This document shows positions 45,087 to 54,600 of a DNA stretch of 64,000 nt, piece after piece. Source of the stretch: JBCCTX01 sp039197765. Lineage in GTDB: Bacteria > Bacteroidota > Bacteroidia > J057. Each line of letters opens with the position of its first letter. Positions within the stretch are counted from its first letter, which is position 1. Where the stretch lies: assembly GCA_039197765.1 (NCBI GenBank), contig JBCCTX010000001.1, positions 36,575 to 100,574 of the forward strand. The letters are read 5' to 3'. A model generated the notes under the pieces. That model was not told where the DNA came from and ran no database searches. It saw nothing but the letters and a program-made list of their open reading frames with translations. The position numbers and the translations under genes are program-made.

Positions 45087-46042
45087 AGGTTCACTTTTTA
45101 CCCAAAGACCATGGCTTCTTCCCAAAATACTTTGGGAATTCTCTTACAGAATATGAATACGTACTCGGGGGAATTGGGGTTGAAAAAGAAGGGAAGCTAG
45201 GTGCTAGTGCAGTTCTGTATGAAAATCCCTATCATTCATTGAATGAGAGAGACAGTCTCAGCTTTGGCTACCTAAAGCTAGAAGATGATATCTCGGCAAA
45301 TTTCTTGTTTGAGAAAATGAAGTGGCTGTCGCGTTCTAGAGGTATTTCTCAGATCATTGGCCCAATCAATGGGTCTACCTGGTTTCCGTACCGCCTTATG
45401 TGTGCCAATAAAAATACCCCCTTTTTAACAGAAATTCCTACTCCAGCCTGCTATCCCAATATTCTTGAGGAAAATTATTTTGAGGTTTTAAAGAGCTATC
45501 ATTCGAATCAAGTGCATTCCCTTGCTTTTGAAGAGGCCTATTTAACTGGGATCCAGAAGCAAATAAGGAAATGGAAATGGAGCGAGGAAGGGCTTTCACA
45601 GGTCAACCTCGAAGAGGAACTCTATGCAATTGCTGTTTTTTGCAACACAGCTTTCAAGGAGAATTTCTTGTTCAGCCCTATCAATCCCAATAGATTTATT
45701 CAACTTTACACCCCTCTCCTTTCACAGGTTGATACACAGTTTATTCGGCTGGTCAAAAACAGGGAAGGGGGTATCGAAGCCCTTCTGCTTGCCTTTCCTG
45801 ATATCAGCAATTCTTATAAGCGCTTAATCATAAAGACTGTTTGTCGGAATCCGAAGGGGGCAATCAAGGGGTTAGGGAAATATCTAGTTCAATGGGCGAC
45901 CCAAAAAGCACATGCGCAAGGATATAGCTCCCTCATTCACGCCTTTATGGCTTCAGACAATATGGCCAGCGCCCAAGCTTCCAAAGAAATGTTTGGAGGG
46001 ACCTGTTATCGCAGGTATCAACTATTCATTCATCGATTGTAA
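45083..46042 (+). CDS. GNAT-like acyltransferase
   Basis: A 319-residue cytoplasmic protein. The N-terminal half contains IIGPINGSTWFPYRL, a segment common in YghO-type GNAT proteins; the C-terminal half contains VCRNPKGAIKGLGKYLVQWATQKAHAQGYSSLIHAFM, reading like a GNAT acyl-CoA binding motif followed by strands. It probably acylates an amine or hydroxyl; the DUF3419 product carries a free amine and is a good candidate. The start overlaps the previous stop by 4 bp. Function is inferred from fold only. Confidence 0.7.
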   Translation: MKVHFLPKDHGFFPKYFGNSLTEYEYVLGGIGVEKEGKLGASAVLYENPYHSLNERDSLSFGYLKLEDDISANFLFEKMKWLSRSRGISQIIGPINGSTWFPYRLMCANKNTPFLTEIPTPACYPNILEENYFEVLKSYHSNQVHSLAFEEAYLTGIQKQIRKWKWSEEGLSQVNLEEELYAIAVFCNTAFKENFLFSPINPNRFIQLYTPLLSQVDTQFIRLVKNREGGIEALLLAFPDISNSYKRLIIKTVCRNPKGAIKGLGKYLVQWATQKAHAQGYSSLIHAFMASDNMASAQASKEMFGGTCYRRYQLFIHRL

Positions 46043-46049
46043 ATTTTCT

Positions 46050-47576
46050 ATGAATTCACATAACATTTATAAAGTATTTGCTCGTGCAAGCTCTTTATAT
46101 CCACAGCACATAGCGCTGATCCATAAGCAAGAAACCCTTACCTATAAGGGTTTACAAGAGTTGGTAGAAGAGAAGGCACAAGTGTTAATTGAAAATGGGG
46201 TACAGCGAGGGGATCGCATTTTGATTTTTATCCCTATGTCGATTGAACTATATGCCTTCCTTTTAGCTCTATTCAAAATAGGAGCATCTGCCGTATTCGT
46301 AGACCAGTGGAATAGGCGTAAACGCTTGCATGCGTGTTTACAAAACGTTCCCTGCCAGGGCTTTATAGCAAGTAGAAAAATCCTTTACGCACTGAGCGTT
46401 TTTTCTCCCCTCATTCGAAAGATTCCCATCAAAGTTTCAACCCATGTTAGGCCAAGTGCTCAGAAGTCTGTGGAGATGTGTTCTGTTTCTCCAGAAGAAG
46501 TAGCTTTAATTACCTTTACTACAGGTAGTACTAGCATACCTAAAGCTGCGAAACGTACCCATGCATTTCTACTCGCTCAGTTTCAGGTATTGAAAGAGGA
46601 GATGAAGACTCGGCCCTCCGATATAGATATGATCGGATTGCCTGTGGTAATTTTATGTAATTTGGGAGTAGGAGCTAGTACAGTAATCCCCAATTACAAT
46701 CTTGCAAAGCTTGGTAATATCCCTCACGAAAAGCTGTATAAGCAGATCCAGATACATCGGGTAAATCGCCTGATTCATTCTCCTTTCTTTATCAGTTCAT
46801 TTGCTGAATATGTAGAAAAAAAGGCAAAAGATACCTCTGTTATCCAGCAGGTAATGACCGGAGGAGCGCCAGTATTTCCTCAAGACATAAGATGTTTTCA
46901 AAAAGGATTTCCCCAAGCGAAATTTTCCATATTCTATGGATCCACTGAGTCGGAACCCATTAGTATGGTTTCAGGGGATACCCTTTTGGGCCAGGAAGGG
47001 GATCTACGAGAAAAAGGGCTATGCGTTGGGGAAATAAGTAGCCAAATTCAACTGAGAATCATTCCCCTAGGGAAGGACGTTTTGCGTTTTGAAAGCCCAG
47101 AAATATTTGAACGGTATACAGAATTAGATGGAGAAGTTGGGGAAATTGTTGTTCAGGGGTCCCATGTGCTCAAGGAGTACGTAAATAACTCAGAGGCTCA
47201 ATTGATCCATAAAATTCCTGTTGGAGGGCAAATTTGGCACCGAACGGGCGATGTAGGCCGCATGATAGGCAATACCTTATATTTATTAGGAAGGGTAAAG
47301 CATGCCTCTTTTAAAGAAGGAGAGCTTATTTCTCCTTTTATTTACGAATACCTCCTTTCCCAAGAACCGGGCATCAACCGTGCTACAGTACTTTTGCAAG
47401 AAAAAGTTACCGCTTATGTTCAGGCTAAGGCCACCGACCTCCAGTCAGCTCTTAAGGAACTTCTACTTGCTAGCTATCCGAAGATTGAACGGGTTGTCAT
47501 GGTAAAAGAATTTCCCTTAGACCCACGCCACCATAGTAAGATCGACTACAGTGTGTTGAAAGAGAAATATGGCTAG
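46050..47576 (+). CDS. Acyl-adenylating enzyme, OleC-like
   Basis: Start at the ATG at 46050, 7 bp after the GNAT gene (508 residues). AMP-binding motifs are LITFTTGSTSIPKAAKRTH, YGSTESEP, RTGDVGRM and GRVKHASFKEGELI. The C-terminal segment PLDPRHHSKIDYSVL resembles the D-x-RH-x-x-KI end I associate with OleC, the beta-lactone synthetase of olefin synthesis, and differs from the usual RTxSGKI. There is no OleA, OleB or OleD in the window. It may activate a beta-hydroxy acid or a fatty acid for transfer to the lipid product. It ends the cluster. Confidence 0.82.
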   Translation: MNSHNIYKVFARASSLYPQHIALIHKQETLTYKGLQELVEEKAQVLIENGVQRGDRILIFIPMSIELYAFLLALFKIGASAVFVDQWNRRKRLHACLQNVPCQGFIASRKILYALSVFSPLIRKIPIKVSTHVRPSAQKSVEMCSVSPEEVALITFTTGSTSIPKAAKRTHAFLLAQFQVLKEEMKTRPSDIDMIGLPVVILCNLGVGASTVIPNYNLAKLGNIPHEKLYKQIQIHRVNRLIHSPFFISSFAEYVEKKAKDTSVIQQVMTGGAPVFPQDIRCFQKGFPQAKFSIFYGSTESEPISMVSGDTLLGQEGDLREKGLCVGEISSQIQLRIIPLGKDVLRFESPEIFERYTELDGEVGEIVVQGSHVLKEYVNNSEAQLIHKIPVGGQIWHRTGDVGRMIGNTLYLLGRVKHASFKEGELISPFIYEYLLSQEPGINRATVLLQEKVTAYVQAKATDLQSALKELLLASYPKIERVVMVKEFPLDPRHHSKIDYSVLKEKYG

Positions 47577-47602
47577 CTAATTGGGAAAACTTCTTTGAAT
47601 TC

Positions 47603-49072
47603 TTATAGGATTCCCGGATCGGTATGGGAAAGAAAAATATTGGAGATAATACACAAGCTTTTGGGGGCTAATTGTAGGGAAATTTCATTTCCTACCCGTT
47701 TTATAGGAGTAGGAGTGGTGTCAACTTCCACCTGCTTGGAATGTTTATCCTGACGTACTTCGTACACAAATAGAGGGTCTGTATCAGGGGAAATCCATTC
47801 TACTAATCCTGAAAAGCTGTGCGCACTATCATTGGTTAGGTAAAGGTTTTTCACTCCATTTTTCCCAATACAAGCCGCAAAAATTCGTTGGTAAGTGCCA
47901 TCGTTTCCTCCATTTACCTCACTTGCATGAACCTCAGAACCTTTTGGAGTGAGGCGCGAAATGAGACCATATAGATAGTATACATTGGGATGGGGGGAAA
48001 ATTGGTCTAGCAAGCAGATTTCGGCTGGATTCCAGGTATCGATCAATTGCCACTGCCCATCGAGATTGCCCCTGTTGTTGAAACTCCAACGGTTGAAGGC
48101 GTCAACCCCGATATTCATCCCGCGAATAAGGGTTTGTACATCTTTGAGACCCGCATCAAACCTTCCAGGGCCAGGATGGTCTCCTCCCCAACCGAACTGC
48201 ATGGAGCCCATCTCTGACAAGAAAAAGGGCTTTCCCCTTTCATGCGCATACTGCACCCAATCCTTTAATCTCTCTATTGCAGTAGACAATGGATAGCCCC
48301 CAAGTGGCCAATCGCTACTTGCAAAACCCTCCTTTCGCCAATCGAAATTCGCATTGTAAGAGTGGATGTCATAAGCACCGATGTACGGATCAAAATCTAT
48401 AAGAGATTCATCGAGTTCAGGAAGGTCCGTCCAGTCGGGACCTGCAAGGGGAAGATCAATCCCAGCTGCTTTCAATTTTTCATGTACACACTTTAGGGCC
48501 TTGGTGAGATTATCGGGTTTCATTTCCCCATCTTGGAACCAGCTCCAAGCATGACCGGGCTCATTGGTGAGGCATAAGTATTTGATGCAAGTATATCCTT
48601 TGACTTGAGTGAGATACTCCACCAATGCTACCATTCCTTCAGCGAAAGCATTGAGGTTTTTGGGACTACTTTTTAGGACGGAGTTGGGACTACCTAGTAG
48701 GGAATCATGTGCATTCCAGCGAATATTTGACCACATTTGTTGAAGAAATACATCGGTTTGATGGGCTTCGCACCAATCTAATATTCGATAGAGAATGCGC
48801 ATTTCATACCCTTCAAAAGTAAAGGTATCTCTTTGGGGTTGATACATTCTCTGTTCAAGTTCCACTCGACAAAAGCCCATCGCCAACCAAGAGGCATGTT
48901 GGTAAATGGACTCCCAAGCGGCTTCGTTTTCGGGTCGAGGATTTGCTCCCCAAGCACTTCCTCCATGGCCTTGAATAGGTTCTTCAATAGCATGCCAGGA
49001 AGCCCCGATACCACTTTTCATTTGGTGAATTACGGTGTTGTAATCTGCCTGTACGGAGAAGTAACTATCCAT
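47603..49072 (-). CDS. Intracellular glycoside hydrolase, clan GH-A type
   Basis: From the ATG at 49072 the protein has 489 residues without signal peptide, so it acts in the cytoplasm. The barrel shows the acid/base glutamate E171 in CLTNEPGHAW and the nucleophile E287 in FFLSEMGSM, at the end of strands 4 and 7. A beta-sandwich C-terminal domain of about 100 residues follows (YLTNDSAHSFSGLVEW). Family cannot be fixed; GH5, GH30 and GH39 are possible. The divergent AraC gene suggests sugar-induced expression. Confidence 0.85.
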   Translation of the reverse strand: MDSYFSVQADYNTVIHQMKSGIGASWHAIEEPIQGHGGSAWGANPRPENEAAWESIYQHASWLAMGFCRVELEQRMYQPQRDTFTFEGYEMRILYRILDWCEAHQTDVFLQQMWSNIRWNAHDSLLGSPNSVLKSSPKNLNAFAEGMVALVEYLTQVKGYTCIKYLCLTNEPGHAWSWFQDGEMKPDNLTKALKCVHEKLKAAGIDLPLAGPDWTDLPELDESLIDFDPYIGAYDIHSYNANFDWRKEGFASSDWPLGGYPLSTAIERLKDWVQYAHERGKPFFLSEMGSMQFGWGGDHPGPGRFDAGLKDVQTLIRGMNIGVDAFNRWSFNNRGNLDGQWQLIDTWNPAEICLLDQFSPHPNVYYLYGLISRLTPKGSEVHASEVNGGNDGTYQRIFAACIGKNGVKNLYLTNDSAHSFSGLVEWISPDTDPLFVYEVRQDKHSKQVEVDTTPTPIKRVGNEISLQLAPKSLCIISNIFLSHTDPGIL

Positions 49073-49197
49073 GATAATCAATTAGGCTATAGCTAAAGAT
49101 TCATATTTTCTGAATGAAGTGCTACCCTAATCTTTGGGTATTTCAATACTTTTTTAGAAATTAAGAAGAATAAAGAGGACTACTTATTGAAAATACT

Positions 49198-50076
49198 ATG
49201 AGTCTGTTCGTGAATGTTCCATTAACTCCTGATAAAACCTACCTGATTGAAGAACATATTCATACAGGAAGAGATTATCCCTATCACTTTCATCCAGAGT
49301 ACGAGCTCACTATTAGGTTAAAGAGTTTTGGGCATCGGGTGATAGGTGATCATATAGCCCCATATTATCCCGGAGACTGTGTGCTGGTAGGTCCTAACCT
49401 CCCTCATCAATGGAAAAAAGATGAGCGGTTCAAAGTCGCGGGAGGGATGAAAGATTTAATCTATGTGTTGAAGTTTCGAGAGGATTTTTTGGGAGAAGAA
49501 TTCATGAAGCGAATGGAAACGCTGCCTGTCAGGGAGTTATTTGAACGTTCGAAACTTGGTATTTCTTTTTCGCAGGAAACTACAGAAAAGGTATATCCCT
49601 TAGTCAAACAACTACTAAACAAAACCTATCTATCGGGCATAATCACGCTGTTGGAAATCATTCAGGTCCTGTGCGAGGCAAAGGACTACCATGTCCTGGC
49701 AAGTCCCGGATTTGTAGATAGTAAAGACGATCAGGGGCGCACTCAGATTACCCAAATCGTCCGATACATTTTGGAAAATTTTGACAATGATATTTCAGCG
49801 TCCTCTACAGCTGAGCGCTTCCACATGCAGCTTTCTACCTTTAGCCACTATTTCAAAACTCGGACAGGTAAAACCTTTGTAAAATTTCTCAATGAAGTTC
49901 GCCTAGGCCATGCCTCTCGACTGCTATTGGAGTCTGATTTATACGTTTCTGAGATTTGCTACCAGTCGGGCTTTAAAAACATGTCCAATTTTAACCGCCA
50001 TTTTAAACGCCAGTACAACTTAGCTCCACGTGAATATCGGAGACAATTGGTTGGGGGAAGTAGAGAAATTGGTTGA
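49198..50076 (+). CDS. AraC-family transcriptional regulator
   Basis: A 292-residue protein with an N-terminal cupin-like sensor (HIHTGRDYPYHFHPEYELTIR) and a C-terminal AraC DNA-binding domain of two HTH units (residues 195-290), with SASSTAERFHMQLSTFSHYFKTRTGKTF and ISEICYQSGF-type sequence (YVSEICYQSGFKNMSNFNRHFKR). It starts 125 bp from the divergent glycoside hydrolase gene and likely controls it through a sugar ligand. Confidence 0.92.
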   Translation: MSLFVNVPLTPDKTYLIEEHIHTGRDYPYHFHPEYELTIRLKSFGHRVIGDHIAPYYPGDCVLVGPNLPHQWKKDERFKVAGGMKDLIYVLKFREDFLGEEFMKRMETLPVRELFERSKLGISFSQETTEKVYPLVKQLLNKTYLSGIITLLEIIQVLCEAKDYHVLASPGFVDSKDDQGRTQITQIVRYILENFDNDISASSTAERFHMQLSTFSHYFKTRTGKTFVKFLNEVRLGHASRLLLESDLYVSEICYQSGFKNMSNFNRHFKRQYNLAPREYRRQLVGGSREIG

Positions 50077-50079
50077 TAG

Positions 50080-50280
50080 TTAATTTGTCCATGGTCCACA
50101 GTAGCCAAAATGGTCGGTGGTAGGTAGTCCATAGTTAGATAGTCCATAGTCCACGGTAACCTTTGATAGGATGGTCCATAGTTGAATAGTCCATAGTCCA
50201 TGGTAACCTTTGATAGAAGAGTTCGTGGTAAGGTAGTCGGTAGTCCGTAGTAACCTTTGATCGAGATCAAAGTACAACTA
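50080..50280. repeat. AGTCC-type repeat array, three 47 bp units
   Basis: The unit TAACCTTTGAT recurs at 50157, 50204 and 50251, spaced exactly 47 bp, with copies of TAGTCCATAGTCCATGG between. The last unit ends in the hairpin CTTTGAT-CGAG-ATCAAAG at 50255-50272. The array lies between the convergent AraC and anti-sigma-like genes. Related units occur near 2614-2641, 6511-6537, 21790-21860 and 26192-26252. Confidence 0.85.
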
Positions 50281-50294
50281 AACCTCAAACCTTT

Positions 50295-51026
50295 TTAAGG
50301 GGTTGGAGTCCTCTGCAATTCCTCTAGTAATTCTTCCGCCCGATCTACATAAACTTTGCTACGTTTGAGCTTTTCAAGCTGGGTTTGGTAGGTTTCCATT
50401 CTACCAAGCTTTAGGTTACTCAGTGCGCTGTACCAGAACCCATCAAAGTAGTAAGGGTTGAGGGTGTCTTCTAGTTGGGAAAAGGAGGCAATGGCATCTT
50501 CAAACTTCTCCTGCTGCATTTGGCAAATTCCTAGGAGAAGATACGTTTGGGGATAAATATCTTGGGCAGGCCTATCGAGATAAACCAGGAACTTACTTTC
50601 TGCTTGCGACCACTCTTGCATTTGGTAGGCCTGGGCGGCTTCTTCCCAGTTTGGATCGGGAGCTTCACTCGCTCGAACCGAGGAAAGCATAGGAACCTGA
50701 AAATTTTCAGCGTAGAGGTCCTGTGGAACTTTATTAGTGGGGCGTAGGAAGTAGTAGGCTAGTGCAAACACGACTAGCAAGAGTACTGCAGCAGCAACCC
50801 GGTATGTCCATGAGAAGGCAGAAATGGATTTATTCTCTTTTGCTGGACTTTGCTGGTATGACTCTCTCGCTGCAGCTTGCAATACAAACCTAAGTTGCAA
50901 TTCTTCCTTAAGGGCATTTTGCAGGTCTAAGTCCTTTTGCAAAGCTTGTTCGAAGTGTTCCCTTCCTGTGGCGTCCAATTCTCCAGAAAGGTACAGTAAG
51001 ACTTGTTTGTGGATTTCAGCTTCCAT
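50295..51026 (-). CDS. Membrane-anchored anti-sigma-like TPR protein
   Basis: From the ATG at 51026 the protein has 243 residues. The first 70 residues (EAEIHKQVLLYLSGELDATGREHFEQAL and KEELQLRFVLQ) resemble the cytoplasmic domain of anti-sigma factors. A membrane helix follows (VAAAVLLLVVFALAYYFL), then an outside part with TPR-like repeats. It overlaps the sigma factor gene by 11 bp, which is the usual anti-sigma arrangement. It is a likely membrane sensor that holds the sigma factor. Sequence similarity alone does not prove anti-sigma activity. Confidence 0.78.
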   Translation of the reverse strand: MEAEIHKQVLLYLSGELDATGREHFEQALQKDLDLQNALKEELQLRFVLQAAARESYQQSPAKENKSISAFSWTYRVAAAVLLLVVFALAYYFLRPTNKVPQDLYAENFQVPMLSSVRASEAPDPNWEEAAQAYQMQEWSQAESKFLVYLDRPAQDIYPQTYLLLGICQMQQEKFEDAIASFSQLEDTLNPYYFDGFWYSALSNLKLGRMETYQTQLEKLKRSKVYVDRAEELLEELQRTPTP

Positions 51027-51618
51027 TTTTCCTACGTATTTTTTTTCGAAGTGCTTCCAAACAACGGTATTTTGCCTGACTGGCACTATGGCCGTTTTTA
51101 TATCCATTGCGCTTTGCCGCCTCCTCAGGGCTGAAGCCCCAATAGTCAAAGTCTAAAATAAGTGACTTACATGGATCCTTAAGAGTATCCATCACCTTTA
51201 GGACATTCATAAAGTCATCCTGACTCACCAGTTTCGAAATCAGGTCTACCGACGCTGAAGGTAAATCTGGAACAAGCTCCTGCAATTGATTAATCCATTC
51301 ATTTTTATTGTTCGTAACCTTTCGCAATTGATCAATGCATTTGTTAAAAAAAATTTGACAAAAGTAGGTACTCATGCTACTTTTCGAGGGATCATAGCTT
51401 CCAGCAACAACTTTTTTAATCAATGCATCGAATGCATCTGTATATGCGTCTTGAATATGTTCATCAGATAATGAAGGATATCGCTTTTTGGCGGTGAACT
51501 GAAAGCCTTTAAATTTGTTATAAAGAAAATGTGTAGTTTGTTCGAAATCACGATGGGTACCTCGCAACAGATTAATAAGCGCTAAATCGCTAGGTTCTTT
51601 TTTCAAGGAAAAAGTCAT
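51016..51618 (-). CDS. RNA polymerase sigma factor, sigma-70 family (ECF-like)
   Basis: Using the ATG at 51618 the protein has 200 residues. Region 2 is present (DEHIQDAYTDAFDALIKKV, STYFCQIFFNKCIDQLRK) and the C-terminal region 4 HTH reads DFDYWGFSPEEAAKRNGYKNGHSASQAKYRCLEALRKK. It is transcribed with the anti-sigma-like gene downstream and divergent from the TPR-CHAT genes by 71 bp, so those genes are the most likely targets. ECF sigma factors of this sort are often self-regulating. Confidence 0.88.
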   Translation of the reverse strand: MTFSLKKEPSDLALINLLRGTHRDFEQTTHFLYNKFKGFQFTAKKRYPSLSDEHIQDAYTDAFDALIKKVVAGSYDPSKSSMSTYFCQIFFNKCIDQLRKVTNNKNEWINQLQELVPDLPSASVDLISKLVSQDDFMNVLKVMDTLKDPCKSLILDFDYWGFSPEEAAKRNGYKNGHSASQAKYRCLEALRKKIRRKNGS

Positions 51619-51689
51619 AATACAGGGTCGAAAGAACAATTAAGATAACAAAGAATTTGTAATTTGCGGACTCAACCTTGAAACCCACC

Positions 51690-54600
51690 ATGAAACAATT
51701 TCGACGGAGAAGCATTTTTTCTCCATTGGGCCTTTTGCTTCTTTTATATATTCCTTCCGTTGGCCAAGAGGTAGATTCTACCTTCCTTGACCTGCTAAGT
51801 ATTTCCCAAAAGTTTAAGGACGAGGGGAAGTATGACAGTGCAATCGTGTATATTGAGCAAGCACTACAGGATAGCAGTTCCTTGGCGCACGCTCAGACCC
51901 TTCGGTATGAACGTGCGAAGTTGTACAGTTTAAATGGAGCATACTCTCAGTCTGAATCAATTTTCCAAGAATTATACACCTCCTTACAGGAAAGAGGAGA
52001 CCAGGATTCTCTTTTTGCAGAAGTTCTCCATGGAATAGGCTCTCAGAAATATAACCTAGGAGCCTACGCTGAGGCAAGGCGGTATTTAGAAGATGCCCTT
52101 TCTCTTAAAAAGCAACTTTTTACCGAATTACATACGACTGTAGCAATTACCTACAATGCCCTTGGTAATTTGGTCTCTGATGAAGGAGACCTGGATTTAG
52201 CTCGGACGTATTATGAAAAAGCACTAGAAATTCGCAAACAAGTTCTTCCGGAAGATCATCCCCACATCTCAGATACCTACCAAAACCTCGGTATCCTTGA
52301 ATATTTAGAAGAAGACTTTGAGGCAGCTATTCAACTCATTAAAAAAAGTTTCGAAATAGAGAAGCGTATTTATCCTCCTGATCATCCCCTAATCGCAAGT
52401 ACCTTTAACAACCTTGGGGTCATGTATGATGTAATGGGGAATACTCCCAGAGCCCTAGAATACTACCGTGAATCCCTAAAAATTCGAAGAAAGAATCTAG
52501 GGGAAAAGCATCCAGCTGTGGGGCAGAGTTACCATAACCTTGGAGTGGTTTACCAGCAATACGGAGATTTGAGAAAGGCCTTGGCCAATTTATTTCAATC
52601 GTTGTACATCTTCCAAGAGGTTTTTGAGAACGAGAACAATGAGGAAATTGCTACCAATTTGGAAACCATAGGAAATGTCTATGAAATGCTTGGAGAAAAT
52701 CAGGAGGCTGAAACGTATTTTCAACAAGCCTTGAACATATTTTCTCAGATTTTCCCTTCCAATCATCCCTCTATAGGAAAGATGATGCAAAACTTGGGCG
52801 TTATATATCGCAAGTTGGGGAGCTACGAAAAGGCTCACCGCTATTTTGCACAGGCGAAAGTTATTTATGAAAATCTGTCTCATACGCCAGGTGCACTGGC
52901 AATTCTATACAAAGAACAAGCAATGCTTTTTGCATTAGAAGAGCGCTATGAAGAAGCTTTGGTAAACTTTGATAAAGGAGATGAAATATATACACAGTCT
53001 TCAGGAAGTAGTAACGTGGATAGGGTAATTCTACTAAATGAAAAGGCCAATACCTATCTTATGCGGAAGGACACTTCGGCTACAAAGCGTACGTACCAAG
53101 AGGCAATCGGTGCCAATTTGCCAGATTTTTCTCCTAACGATGTCAACCAAGTTCCTCCGATAGAAGCAGCTCCCGTAAAAATTCCTAGCTACATAGAGTC
53201 TTTGAATCGAAAGGCATTTTTGCATGCTAAGGAAAATAGTACTCAAAGTTGGAAAATTGCCAAAGAACTCTGGAAAATTGGTTTGCATTGGTTAGGGAAA
53301 TTACAAGATCTATCAACCTATCGAGCCTCAAAACTAGACGTCCGAAGTCAGGCAAGAGATATGTGTGAAGCCTCGGTGGAAACCCACATAAAACTTCTCG
53401 AGAAAACGGGGGACAAGGCCTATCTAGTAGGTGCCTATCAATTGGCTGAGTATTCTCAAACGGCTCTTTTACATGAATGGATGCAAGAAATAGAGGCAAG
53501 ACAACAAGCGGGGATTCCCAGTGAACTCATCGAGAAGGTACAGGATTATAACTCGACTATTTCATTCTACGAGAAAAAATTATACGAAACCCGTGGAGGG
53601 GACCGTTCAGATTCCTTGAGTTTTATTCAAATCCGAACTCGGTTGTTCGAAGTCCGGAATTCTCTGGATTCCCTGGTCAGTGAGATTGAAAAGAGCTATC
53701 CCACTTATTATGAAGTAAAATACCAACGGGAACCTTTGGATCTGTCGGCTGTCCAAACACAGTTATCCTCTGAGGAGCAATTAATCCGATATTTTCTCAC
53801 TTCCGACAAACTTTATCTGTTTAGCATTCGAAGAAGCGAGTTAAGCCATTACAGTTTTGACATTGATTCTACTTTCTATCAGGAAAGCTTGCGCTTGTAT
53901 GAATTCGTTCAAACCAACCCCTCGGAGAGTCTACAAAAGGAGGAAGATGTATTGCGCTACCTAAGTGCAGCCCATAAACTGTATGGTAAGCTTCTGGCTC
54001 CTGCTATTCATGATAATACGCAGAAATTATATGTTATTCCCGATGGGATTCTGAATTATCTCCCTTTTGAAGTTCTTCTTTCAGAGCCCGTTGAGGAATT
54101 TGAAGGATTTTCTGATCTGCCTTATGCATTTAAAGCATATGAAATCTCCTATGCCTATTCTAGCCGTTTACTATTTTCTGAAGAAAGTAAAACCCTAAGC
54201 CCCTCCTTTCTGGGATTTGCCCCGGAATATGGACAGAATATATTTCAGAATGCCAGTTCGCGCTTTGTTGACTCAACAGATATAGGGAGACTTCCTCCCC
54301 TGGTATATAATCAATCTGAAGTTGAGTCGCTACAGTCTCTCATGCGGGGTCAAGTATTCCTGGGTAAGGAAGCTAGAGAGCAAACCTTTAAACAACAGGC
54401 GCCTCAAGCTGGAATCTTACATCTGGCCATGCATGCCCTTACTGATGACGTCAATCCCCTCTATTCTGGATTGGTCTTCAGTCAGGTAGATTCCCTGTTC
54501 GATGATAACTTCCTGTATACTTATGAACTCTTTAATATGCACCTCAATGCTGATTTAGCTGTTCTCTCTGCCTGTAACACAGGTATTGGGGAAATTCAGC

